NCBI GenBank assembly: GCA_000310025.1
Contig: FN649748.1
Coordinates: forward strand, 3,759,740-3,823,739
Source: Ectocarpus siliculosus
Lineage: Eukaryota; Sar; Phaeophyceae; Ectocarpales; Ectocarpaceae
DNA: 64,000 nt
Reading direction: 5' to 3'
Below the pieces are notes generated by a model. It was not told the origin of the DNA. It made no database searches and worked only from the letters and a program-made list of their open reading frames with translations. The position numbers and the translations under genes were made by a program. Positions 45,301-55,585 of this stretch are shown here, one piece after another. Each line of letters opens with the position of its first letter. The stretch's first letter is position 1.

Positions 45301-47600
45301 AAACGACCTGCTACTACGACACCTCCCTTTCCTCGGTGGACTCGACCAACGTCACCTTCGGCGAGGGGTCGGAACAAGAGATGTGAGACACATGTAGTAT
45401 GTCCTCCACTGCACCGTTTACTTTGTTCAATATTCGGCGAGGGATCTCAACAATGAGATGTGGTCTTTGTTGCGTAGACCGAAGAGAGTGCTACTGCTGC
45501 GAAGCATGGTATTGATATTTCGAGAGGCCACGTTTTGGTTTCAGAGCAGTGGTGGGGCCACTCTAGGATTGTTGATTGATTGGTTCGTTCGTTATTAGTT
45601 TGTTTGTGAGCTTACAGAGAAAACGTGAAAAATGAAAGATGAAGCGTGGTTGAATGATTTTTCGTGTCAGGTTATCGTTGCTTATGTATCGGTACAAGTA
45701 CGGATCATACGAGTGGCATCGAATGGGCGTGTTGTTGAAGGAATATGCAATTGTGGGATGGCAAACGTAGTAGAAAAAAGGTAAAAGGTCAATTAAGAGT
45801 GGAGACTCGGACAGATTGACCTCCCGCGAGGGGTCAGAACAAGATTTGTGTCAGAACAAGAGATAAGAGGTTGTACGCTGCACCATTCTTGGCTGTTGAA
45901 AGAACACGAGACATACCAAACGCGGGTTGGCGCTGTTCTCAAAACCAAAGACTGCATCATATGGTATCACATGTCACACTTTGGTAGCAGGTTCCAACGT
46001 AGACTCGGGGGAACTGATGCGAAATGTCACAACGTCCTCTACTGTGCCTTTTTTGGAGACTGTACCTTTCGAGCTGCACCGTTTGCTATATTGCTTAGTG
46101 CCCGCCACCCCAACTCGTTCGAAAAAACAACTCAACGTGGTGTTGAGAAAAACACACCAGTATGCGAGAACTTCCAACCCATCTAGATCTACCCTCCATA
46201 GTGCTGCTTTTCAACGTATGGTGGCCTTGACCAAGGCACCAATCGATTCGTCGTAGCTATCGCCAACCACTCAGCTTACGAAGAATATGGCAGGGGAATA
46301 TCGACGATGAGACAGCCTTGCTTCGCCTGAAAGCTTACCATACTACCTAAATTCGGACACGGTTTACGTTCGAGCTGGCTCGTTTTCTGTCGGTACCAAC
46401 TCGTGATGTTTTCAAACGTCATGGAGTACTGATCGACGAATTTCCACCGCGGCCAATAGGTTGGGATTTCAGTAGTAGTTCTGGTGAAAGCGATAGCGAT
46501 GGTATTGAGAGTAGTTGTTGTGGGAGTGACGGAGATGAAGGAAGGGGAAAGGAAAGAAAGGAGAATGAACGCGATAATGGAGGAGGAAAATATGGCGTGG
46601 AAGAGAGCGAAGGGTTTGAGCCGCATGACCTTCCTCACAATAAACGCCGGACTGGAGAGGACCTGCCAAAAGGTAGTGGGAATACTGGCGACGAGAGTGG
46701 GGGTAATAAATTCAGGGAAGACGATGAAAGCAACCCAAAACGCATGCGCACCCAAAGCAGTAGCAGCCATGGCAAACACATGCAGTTTTCTTCTGTTATT
46801 GCTACGGTATCTGTCTTTAGTCCGGAGAGTAGCGATGTCTCCCCCATGACACTCGGTCACAGGGTCCCAGATAGTGGCCTATAGCAGAATTTTCGTGTTT
46901 TCCACCGCACTGAGACTCACGTGTTTTCATTGGTCAGCCAGCCACCGTGGTCGATGCTAATAAAAACGCACACACACACAGGTGCATGGACTTCTTGTTT
47001 TACTACCCGGCCCAAATCATCCCCGATGGCGGGTATTGTGGAGGACTCGAGAGATGCGGCGGCAGCTTCCTGGGCATCACAGAGCTGGGAGACGAGACGG
47101 ACTTCAACCGCACCTTCGGGATCGTGGACTCGTGCACGGGGACGCTCGACGAAGACGAACAGGTGGGACGTTGCGTACTGTAACTCCTATGCACATCTGT
47201 ATGTTCTTTGAAAACGCGTTGGGCAAGGACTAGTGGCGTGTTTCTACGTTGATTGTGGAACCTTGGTAAGAAACCGTAGTTGGTTTGGTTTGGTTTGGTT
47301 TGGCTTGGTTCCGGTTTGTCTACCTCGTCGCAGTGATTGATCGATTGATTACTCGTGTACGCACATAGTGCAGCAAGACAACAGGACGTCGCGGCATCAT
47401 TTTGCTCGCTTGCTCTCTAACCTGAGATGCCCGCCCGCCCCTGAATCTTGGACGGTGGTACTGTACATATCCAGAACGACGGCACGCTCTCTACGGGTTC
47501 ATCGAGCGTTACCACGCTCGGACTCGGCCTCTCTGCCTTTACTATGGCTGTCGCGCTCAGCCTTACCCCTTGTGTGTGCTTGATTGTTTGGCTTGAGTGA
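39400..47600 (+). CDS. DOMON plus copper type II monooxygenase (MOXD1/DBH family), 10 exons
   Basis: The family hydroxylates small amines or related substrates with two coppers, ascorbate and O2, in the secretory pathway; the substrate here is unknown. Exons: 39400-39693, 41486-41666, 41981-42156, 42658-42735, 43378-43697, 43927-44140, 44580-44768, 45285-45382, 46982-47162, 47475-47600. All are GT-AG and in phase, giving 618 residues, close to human MOXD1. After a signal peptide (IIIIIAGMMIAGGGPQVVAA), a DOMON domain spans about 35-190 with GWAGLGVSEMGGMEGADIVY. Copper ligands: HH 262-263 (KYVHHLTLTAF), His354 (ETHYNNP), His433 and His435 (HFLHMHENG) and Met517, whose codon is split by intron 8 (EMCMDFLFYYP). 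Cysteine spacing fits the family. Residues 578-618 are a small-residue spacer plus hydrophobic tail, suggesting a GPI anchor or membrane anchor. All key residues are intact. Confidence 0.94.
40941..41346 (+). repeat. 203-bp tandem duplication in monooxygenase intron 1
   Basis: Copies 40941-41143 and 41144-41346 begin GAGTTTCGAACTCAATAAAA and appear identical except for one substitution (AATGTATC versus AATATATC). The copy includes the CCGCTCCGTTCCGTGACACT motif, which also occurs at about 39822. It is a recent duplication, or a possible assembly duplication. Confidence 0.9.
46850..46970 (+). repeat. Dispersed repeat family R1, copy C (abuts a splice acceptor)
   Basis: It contains GGGTCCCAGATAG, TTTCGTGTTTTCCACCGCAC, TTTTCATTGGTCAGCC and GTGGTCGATGCTAATAAAAA. 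It lies at the end of monooxygenase intron 8. A CA run and the CAG acceptor follow (46981), so GCTAAT in the repeat is a candidate branch point for that intron. Confidence 0.7.
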
Positions 47601-47993
47601 TTGATTCGCATCCGTCGCTGCTCCAGAGCAGCCCATGCCGTTTCCCACCCGCTGCCGTACCCCAAGAGGTAGCAGGAGCAGAGGGCGGGACGGTATTTTT
47701 TTCGTTTATCTTGGTATTTATCATAGACTAGAGATCGGGTAGTTCCCGTGCTGGCCAGGGGGCAAAGGCGCGTCAGAATCATGCACGTCCGATGACCGCA
47801 TGCTATTGGAAGGGGGGAGAACCAATCCTTCCTATTGACCGCCCACAAGCTGCCAAATATGGTTATTACTCTAATATACAGAGTTTGCTCTCCCTTGGGT
47901 TAGTTTAAACCTTAGAGTATTATGTTTTCAGCTTCTCTTGGTGATCTTACAAGGTTAACTTGTGGTGTTTTGTTCTTGTTGTTGCTGCGTGTG
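47601..47993. other. Monooxygenase 3' flank, no gene
   Basis: The sequence after the stop has no further coding signal on either strand. It is presumably the 3' UTR and intergenic DNA. Confidence 0.5.
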
Positions 47994-48180
47994 AATCTTT
48001 ATTGGATGGCCAAGCTAGTGGTGTTGGGATGTGAAATAGACACGGTAGCGATGACCACATTGTCTTCGTGATCTTCCGGGCAACTCTTTGTTGTTTCATT
48101 CTTGTTAATCTTTATTGCGTGACCAAAGCTTGTGGTGTTGGGATCGGAGATAGACACAGTAGCGATGACCATTGCAGCCC
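47994..48180. repeat. Two-copy tandem repeat, period 113
   Basis: AATCTTTATTG-TG-CCAA-GCT-GTGGTGTTGGGAT followed by AGACAC-GTAGCGATGACCA occurs at 47994 and again at 48107 with several substitutions. The minus-strand open frame here (VIATVSIS repeated) reflects the duplication. Confidence 0.8.
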
Positions 48181-48823
48181 CAACGCAACACCAGAGATGA
48201 GATGCTGTCGGAATGGCTCGCCGACCGGGCAGTGGCCTTGGTGAAGAAGCGAAGGAGGTTGATTGGAATCCCTCCTTCACTTGTGCACGGTGGCAAGGAT
48301 TGGCAAAGTTTCGTGCGGCGAATGCTGCTGCAACTAGGACTAGCACCAGTCCAAGCGACCAAATTCGAAAGGAATCTGACGCGAGATAGCTGCGCTCAAA
48401 AGTCGAATTTCGCGCACAGACTTGGGGTCGAGGCAGTTGATAATCGAAGCGGGAATTGGGTCTGTGCCGGGCAAGCTGTCCGAACCTCTGGTTTGGAGCT
48501 TTCCTCAACCCCTCACGTATACGATATCGCCTTAGAAAGCATACTTGTGGGGCTGGCAGGCTTGGTGTATGTTTCGATGGTTGATAGAGGAAGACAGGTA
48601 GGTACCTGGGGGACGACGTTGACAAGGTTGACCAGGTTCAAGCGTCCTTTTGCCATTCGTGGCGTGGTGTTCATCATCGCAGGGTAACCAAGCCAACACC
48701 ATTTCCGGGAAGCCGGCGGCCGTACAGTACTTCATTGAGTCGCGGAAGGAGATTCCCGCAGGAGCGTCGTTAGTTAACCGCACGCTCAATGGCATCAAAA
48801 GAGCTCACAAAGCTAGGCTCGGT
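48172..48823 (+). pseudogene. Tyrosine-recombinase-type integrase fragment
   Basis: The segment 48683-48823 reads GNQANTISGKPAAVQYFIES and continues to NRTLNGIKRAHKARLG. This pattern (a run to A-x-T-I-x-G-K-x-A-A-V-x-Y-F, then a hydrophobic position and L-x-G-I-x-RAH) is that of the SAM-like core-binding domain of tyrosine recombinases in DIRS/Crypton-type elements. It directly follows a good acceptor, ATCATCGCAG. Upstream, 48172-48687 is open for 171 codons in another frame with a basic helix (ALVKKRRRLIG) and may be the same element's 5' exon. The catalytic domain with its R..R-H-R-Y residues is not present, so the copy is broken or truncated. Confidence 0.45.
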
Positions 48824-51800
48824 TATCGGTCTCTTGGGAGACGGCATTGAGCGGCCGGAAACTTGGTGCCACGGTGCGCGAGTCCCGTGGCTACGTCGGG
48901 CGCTGACCTTTTTTTTTGTCGCGATCCGAAGAGATGTTCGCCGTTTCGGCAGAAGGAATACACCAAGCCCACGTTTGCGACGTACAAAGCGACTTGTTTA
49001 ATAATATTTCTGTGATATGAAGAGACCTTTGTAACAAGCGAACAATGAACTTCACAGGGCATCGATGTGAACGCTACGTGCCTGCTCTCTTTGCCCTTGC
49101 TTGTGCCAACGCTGCGAGGGGGCCAACAAGCTTGAGTAAACCATATGCTTGATACCTTGCCAACAGTGGTCGGATCCGCCCCACACTCCCCTTTGGGCCT
49201 GGAACCACCACCTATTATCGTAACAGGAGTGATCGCAGTTGGCAGCACGAATCACGGACAAAAGTCCCTATCAAATGTTGTCCTCACGGAGTAAGTAGTG
49301 CTTCCCAACGACCGGCAGCCGAATGCAGTGCTGTCGTCATCTATTCAGAAAATCACGGGAACAATTTGCTTCGGTTCTCACAAGCTACGTCGCGTTCCCT
49401 AGTCAAAGCAAGCGCACGCACGAATCCTTTCTTTCAACACGTATATTCAACCCAACACGTCTTCCCCTAGATCCAACCTCGACATGCGTTTGGCTGGCAT
49501 GTGACGTTGATTGTAGCTGAGCGGAAATACCCTTTGCCCATTGTACACATTTTCCGCCACACGCCGCCCTGCTTAAACTATTCTTTGCCGTTAATCTCCC
49601 CCCAAATCACTACGCAGTGGCCTCTGTACCTCTGCCACTTCACTGCAACATTCTGAACCTTACGTGGTCAGATGCACCTGGATCATACCTATTGGTTGCA
49701 ATAGCCCGAGGTCACTCCAAGCAGGTGGTGCTGAGATAGACGATTTTCCTCGTAGACGTTCGTACAACTTCGTTTCTTCGGTATTTGGTGGCAATTTATT
49801 ATGAGAAATAACGGAGGGGGGTAGCTCCGTCGGTCGTGGTGGGGGCACCGTGACACAAAGATGATGTGGGTATAAGCACAACCCCTCTACCAAATCACCA
49901 CCCTGCACATCCCTGTCGCGACCCCCAGACCCGCCAAAACTTCCCGTTCCTGTCCCAAGCCTACCCCCGACCGTCTCGAATGTGTTCTTTCTTATGTATC
50001 TTTGAACAATATTGTATTTATTTAATCCTAAACAGAAAAAAGTGCTAGAACCGCCGACTCGCCGTCCGTGCGCACAAACATTTCCTTAGTTGTATTATGT
50101 CCCCAAAATGTCCGTTGGACCTAACCTTTTTGCTCGACGCGACACCAATGTACGTCTTGCCCATGCCGAGCGGATGGAAAAAATGAAGCAATCGGAGAAA
50201 ATCTCGCTTTTGAAAGTCATGGAAATCAAGGCTATGTATGGGTGATGGTTCGTGGTGATGTTGGCTAGATATGTTGTGGCAAATGTGGCTTGTGTCAAGT
50301 TTGCAGGTGCGTGCGCGAAAACAGCAGCAGGCAGCAGCAAAACTACTGACATAACAGGCTCTACTCTCTCTCGTCGTGCAGAGGTGGAGCAGCTGGTGGT
50401 TAAACGAGTGTAGTGTGTGCATGTATGTGAAGACCTTTGATGATTTCGTAACTTGTTTTATTATTGTCGTGAGCCTTGCTCAGACTACAGCATACTTGTT
50501 GAGATTGTTTGGGGAGGGGTTAAAGTTGGGAGTGAACTTGGCAGGCAAGAGTGTCCAAAATATATCTGTCGGTACCGACCGACAGACACACGTCCAAAGA
50601 ATTCAACGATCGGTCCGGCAACGTTCCGGGACCCGAATACCGTTCTTACGTAACTCAAATACCATTCTTAGTAACTCAATTGCCGTTCTTAGTAACCGCG
50701 ACCATAACGGTCCTGGAGTAGTTTCATGAACCATTCTACGTCGTAGACAAAAGGCTGTTCCTGGGAATGTTCCAGAGAACCGGTCCAGGAGCTCAATACT
50801 TTCTCCTTAGAATATTCCTCGAGTGATTGTTCACTTGAGCGGAACAAACTTTCCGCATATGCAATACGAACAATATACTAGTAGCACACCATTCATCATT
50901 GCATATCCCAACTGAAAGCAGTAACTAGCTTAGTATTCCAGAGCATTCTGCGCTATATATTAACAGAAAGAACGGCAGCTTGAAGCTCTATGGCAGTAGT
51001 CTTTCGAGTCTCTTCAGCTTACGCCGGCATGAAGTTTCTATTCAGCCTTGAAACTTGGCGCGCACGCGTATGTGTTTGGGCCATGCCTACAGATCAACGG
51101 GAAAATACGAGCAAAATCGAAGTATATGGCGTTCTTGTTACGCCCACATTCCGTATGCGGGCACTCACGGGGGCGCCCCTTACTAACCCCGGCCGAAAAG
51201 GCGCGATGGCCATGAATTGTGTCACATTCATATTCCTTTCCCACTTTTCCATCCCACTCATTTTGCTTCGAACAATAACGAAGCAAGCGTCAACGAGAGA
51301 CGAGAGAGAGATGCCCGCGGAGTACTCAGTATAGATGGCCGACCAATCAGAAATCGTGCTATGATTTTACGATTCCTACCTAATCAACAATCGCCCTGAA
51401 TCGTCCTGAGTCGTACCACTGTTCGGTTCGAGCTCGATTCAAGTGCTATGGAAACTTCGTGAGATCCTGATACAGTTATCGCTGTTCACGCTTCCTCGAC
51501 TGAGTGAAAGAAAACTCAAGCACATTGAAAATATTGCCGCGGATGAAGCTTCCAAGAGGCATGGACGAGGCGAAGAGGGCGGAACCCTTACCACAAATGT
51601 GCTGCCGAACTGCGGTGTACCACCTGGTAAGCGTGCAGGATGCCGTGTCGTTTGTCACAGCAGTGCTGACGCTGCTTTGTCGCTGTGGTAGCTTCCCAAC
51701 CGTTGTCACCTTGAAATACCATCGGGCAACCTTCACTAGCTCCAGGTGAGGTGGAAAAATATGTCTGTGACGTGCGACACCCCCCATTCCCGCCTTCCTC

Positions 51801-53149
51801 CTCAAGGGAGAGGAATTCTCGAGGAGGAGAGAGCGGACAGGCGGAGGGGGGAGGCGATCTCTCCGCCTCTCCGCCTTTGCTGGACCTCAGTAGCTCCGAA
51901 CCAGGTTCTCATTGCCGAACCGACACATTAGGAGGCGAGAGGCGAGCACCTCGCACAGCACCAGCGCCAGCACAGCACACAGCAGGGGAGCAGAGCAAAG
52001 CGTGGAGTTGTCGTTTGCCCACCTGGGGTCCGTAACACGTGTTAATAAGGGTTGGCCGATGGCTACTAAAGGTGAGAGGTTCAGGGCAGCACATGTTGTA
52101 ATGGGAGATCAGAGCGTTCCAGGGCACAGCAGTACACCCAGGCGTGCAGAGCAGCGACAAAAACGTACTTGTGTAGACTAGGTGTCGTAGGCCAGCGTGG
52201 CGTATAGGTGCTGTACACAATTGTGCTGCATTCCTGCAGCACATATCTGATATGGTTACCACCCCCTTCGCCGCTTCCACGCCCCTTCGAAGACTCCTCT
52301 TGTTGATCACTCCTAGAGCCGGAGTGCTTGCCGGGTTGCCCGTACAGCATGCACACACACGAACACCCTCCCTGGTTCCTAACGCTAGTAATTAACCACC
52401 ACCGTGTGTTGCTCAACGTACGGAAACTACCGAAAAATAAAAAAAACAAAATAAAAAAAAGGCGTTGCAAAAGGGAAAACCCGGCCTCCGAGCCAAAAAC
52501 CCTCGCAATAGTTCCACGACTACCAAAATAAAACATCATCGTTGTCATCTCAACTACTCCAATTCCCTACAAACGAAGGCCAAATACAGCGCTACGTTGG
52601 CATTTGAACTACTCCGATTCCCCTACATGGCGACATACCAAGCGGACCAAACTACATCGATGGTTCGGATGATCATCTCAACATTTTCAGGGAAAAACAA
52701 ACATTAATATACCAACGTTAGCTAAACACAGCTGTGCTCTCCCATGACATCTGGCCTACAGTTCGAACATCAAGGAACGACGTTGATACGGTAGCCTCGG
52801 TTGAGGCGAGGTCGTCAGAGACATGCACGTTCACTAACATGGGGTTAACACCACATTGGATGCCCTCCCATATTTTGCGACTACACACAAAAAAACTCAA
52901 ATTGCTACCAGGATTCTCTGCTACAGGTACCAACCGGATTGTCGGTCTTGGCAGGGCATTGCCAAGCGGACTCCGGCTCCTCCCACCCACCGGCAAAAAA
53001 CCCTGCTGCCGCTCGCCACCCTGGTAAGCGCGCCGACTACAACGACAAATGCCCACGCTGCTCCCCCTACATCTGGAAGCGCGTTGACGGAGATCTGTGA
53101 TGACTGTGCAGCTTCCCCCTTCATCTGAAAAACCGCCCAACCGAAAAAC
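48824..53149. other. No gene supported
   Basis: Many short open frames without domains. Visible items are an accumulation of CGTTCTTAGTAACTCAA-like short repeats at 50630-50690, a purine-rich GAGGCGGAG cluster at 51790-51870, A-rich DNA at 52430-52460, and 52301-52338, which is repeated at 54828-54861. A frame at 51909-52358 (minus) is long but featureless. Confidence 0.5.
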
Positions 53150-53900
53150 CCCCCTTCATCTGGAGGCGCGGAGGTGAAGAACTGTTGCCCTCCCTTACAT
53201 CTGGAGAGCGTTGACCCGCGTTGCCCCCCCTACATCTAGAGGCGCGCCGGTGAAGAACTGTTGCCCTCTTCTACATCTGGAGAGCGTAGACCCGCGCCGC
53301 CCCCCCTACATCTGGGGGCGCGCCGGTGAAGAACTGCTGCCCTCCCCTACATCTGGAGAGCGTAGACCCGCGCCGCCCCCCCTACATCTGGGGGCGCGCT
53401 GGTGAAAAACTGCTGCGCTCCCCTACATCTGGAGAGGGTAGACCCGCGCCGCCCCCCCTACATCTGGGGGCGCGCCGGTGAAGAACTGCTGCCCTCCCCT
53501 ACATCTGGAGAGCGTTGACCCGTGCTGCCCTCTCTACTTATGGAGGTGCACTGGTAAGGAACTATATACTGCCCCCCGCGTCTGGGGTGCGTCGGCTGGC
53601 GCTGCCCCCCCTACGTCGGGAGGCGCGCTGTTGTGCAGCCACTGCTGTACGCCCCTCCCCTACATCTGGAAGGTGTATACTGATGCCCTCCCCCCTTTGT
53701 TCTGGAGAGAACACCTGTGAGATATTTACGCTACCCCCCCTACATCTGGGGGTGCGTGTTAGGACCCTCTCCTACATCTGGAGATCACACCTGCGAAATT
53801 TGGCGCTACCCCCCCTTCGACTGGGGGTGCGTGTCAGTGTCAGTACCTTCCCCTACATATGGAAAGCACAATTTTAAGAACTCACGTCGCCCCCCGTACA
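53150..53900 (+). repeat. 75-bp minisatellite with a CTACATCTGG half-unit
   Basis: GGTGAAGAACTG-TGCCCTCC recurs near 53175, 53249, 53324, 53399 and 53474 with a strict 75-bp period. Each unit also carries two CTACATCTGG blocks followed by GAGAGCG or GGGCGCG, so the unit is itself an old duplication. Copies 2-5 are nearly identical; beyond 53550 the units shorten and diverge until about 53900. Because 75 is a multiple of 3, the plus frames stay open across it, which does not indicate a gene. Confidence 0.9.
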
Positions 53901-54356
53901 TCTGCGGGCGTGGAGAGTTGGGGCTGGGTATGGTGGGTTCCCTGCCTTACAAGGCCTCACGCTCATCTAGCTTATCCTCCGAGAATTTGACCGCCATAAA
54001 CGCTCGGATATGTCATCGAATGAAGACGAACTACAGTTGTTGCTCAACAGAACACTCACACTCAAGAATGGAAACGCACGAACCGCGAATCCCCTTTGGA
54101 AAACATCATTGGCTGTATCATCGTAAGCGACACTACATCAGACGCTCTACGAACACCAAATCAGGAATAGAAACGCCTGAACTGCGAATCCCCTTCAGGA
54201 ACTTTCAGTATCATTCGTCACAAGCAAGATCACTCAAGAAATCACTCACGAATTATCCAGAAATGAAGTGTCCGCGGCAACGCCGCGCTGTTGTTAGCCC
54301 TCTTTCAAAAGCAAAGCAGTATTGCGCGGTTTTGCTCCTCTGCGACAAGTTGACAT

Positions 54357-54767
54357 TCACCAGAATCGCCATGAATGCAATACTCCAGCTCTCTCGGAGC
54401 GAGTACTTTTTCCGCGATCAACAGGCTCGTGTGTTGCGCCGCCCGCTACTCCGCCGCTCACGCCGCCGCTGTCCCGAGCGCCAGGGCCCACAGTCTCGGG
54501 TAGGTTCCCTGCGGCGGCACCCCTCCCGGTTCCCCCTCGGATTCCAACCGCACCCCCCACGGCGCCCCCGTCCACCACGGCGCCGTGTGACCCTCCTCCT
54601 CCTCCGTCTCGCATGGGCTGCTGGAGCAAAAGTCCCTCGAAGCTACCGAGTGGCTGCTCCATCCTCGCCTCGGCCCTGGTCTGCTTCTCCTCAAAGCGTT
54701 CTATCAGCCCCCGCTTAACATCTCCGAGTTTAGCGGCGAGCTCCTGCTGCGAAACTCCTCCCGACAT
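54357..54767 (-). CDS. Hypothetical protein with N-terminal coiled coil and Gly-rich tail
   Basis: From ATG 54767 the minus strand encodes MSGGVSQQELAAKLGDVKRG and a charged amphipathic helix of about 45 residues (EEKQTRAEARMEQ), then a Gly/Ala-rich region with GGAVGGAVGIRGG, ending at a stop at 54357 (136 residues). The helix looks coding; the Gly-rich part may be biased composition. The family is not recognised. A retroelement gag-like leader or an exon of a larger gene are alternatives. The GC-rich DNA contrasts with its flanks. Confidence 0.35.
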   Translation of the reverse strand: MSGGVSQQELAAKLGDVKRGLIERFEEKQTRAEARMEQPLGSFEGLLLQQPMRDGGGGGSHGAVVDGGAVGGAVGIRGGTGRGAAAGNLPETVGPGARDSGGVSGGVAGGATHEPVDRGKSTRSERAGVLHSWRFW

Positions 54768-55449
54768 GTTGCTGGCACGGGCTCTTTCGTTTCCTTGCAA
54801 GGACGACGGAGAAAGAAAACTCTAGAGTGTTGATCACTCCTAGAGCCGGAGTGTTTGCCGGGTATGCTCGTATTTGTGTCCAGTGACTAGAAAGTCTCGT
54901 TGATGGCTTGTATTATGTAGATCCGCAGGACAAACGCACGACCGACAGAGAAGAAAGAGAGTGCACCACACAGATTGACGCAGCATGGGGGCACCGCAGA
55001 CTCATCCAAGTCTACCACAACAGGTACCACAGCAGGTCCCTTCATCTACGGAACACAGAACCGTCCTCAGATCCTTCCTACATATGCACACACACGAACA
55101 CCTCCCACCATTATTGTTGATTATTTCTGAGCGCCGTGTTGGCTGGTGCAAGCGTAGACGTCGCGAGACTCGCCGCATACGGGATTTCGGCCGGTGGCGG
55201 ATATGTACGATACAAGAGTCAGACACACCTGTTTTTTGTTTTGCGGCGGGTGGAGTTGCGGGAAAATTTACGCCGCAAAGCAGCACTCAGATCAATCTCT
55301 GTCACACACCGCACTTGGATGTCAAGCCTCGTTTCAAATTGGCGGACAGCCAAAGTGCCTCAAGCGTTTGATATATGTAACACAAACTGGGAATCTTTGC
55401 CACAGCTGCGAAACCGCCATGGGGCAATTATGCTGATTTTTCAGGCCTT

Positions 55450-55585
55450 GCCCCATGGGTGTTTGTATGTTCTTGTTATTAGCATCGAACGCGCTAACGG
55501 GCTGACCAATGAGAATACGTCATCCTTCGTGCGGTTGAACACACAAAACACTTCTAAATGCGATTAACTGGGACCCCGTGAGGGG
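55450..55585 (-). repeat. Dispersed repeat family R1, copy D
   Basis: On the minus strand it reads CCTCACGGGGTCCCAGTTAA, then GAAGTGTTTTGTGTGTTCAA, TTCTCATTGGTCAGCCCGTT and GTTCGATGCTAATAACAAG. It matches copy B over nearly its whole length. Confidence 0.75.

Noticed and set aside
53717-54718. 333-codon plus-strand ORF, among the longest in the window
   Set aside because: It runs from minisatellite DNA into Arg/Pro-rich sequence, which is the shadow of the GC-rich minus-strand ORF at 54357-54767; no domain.
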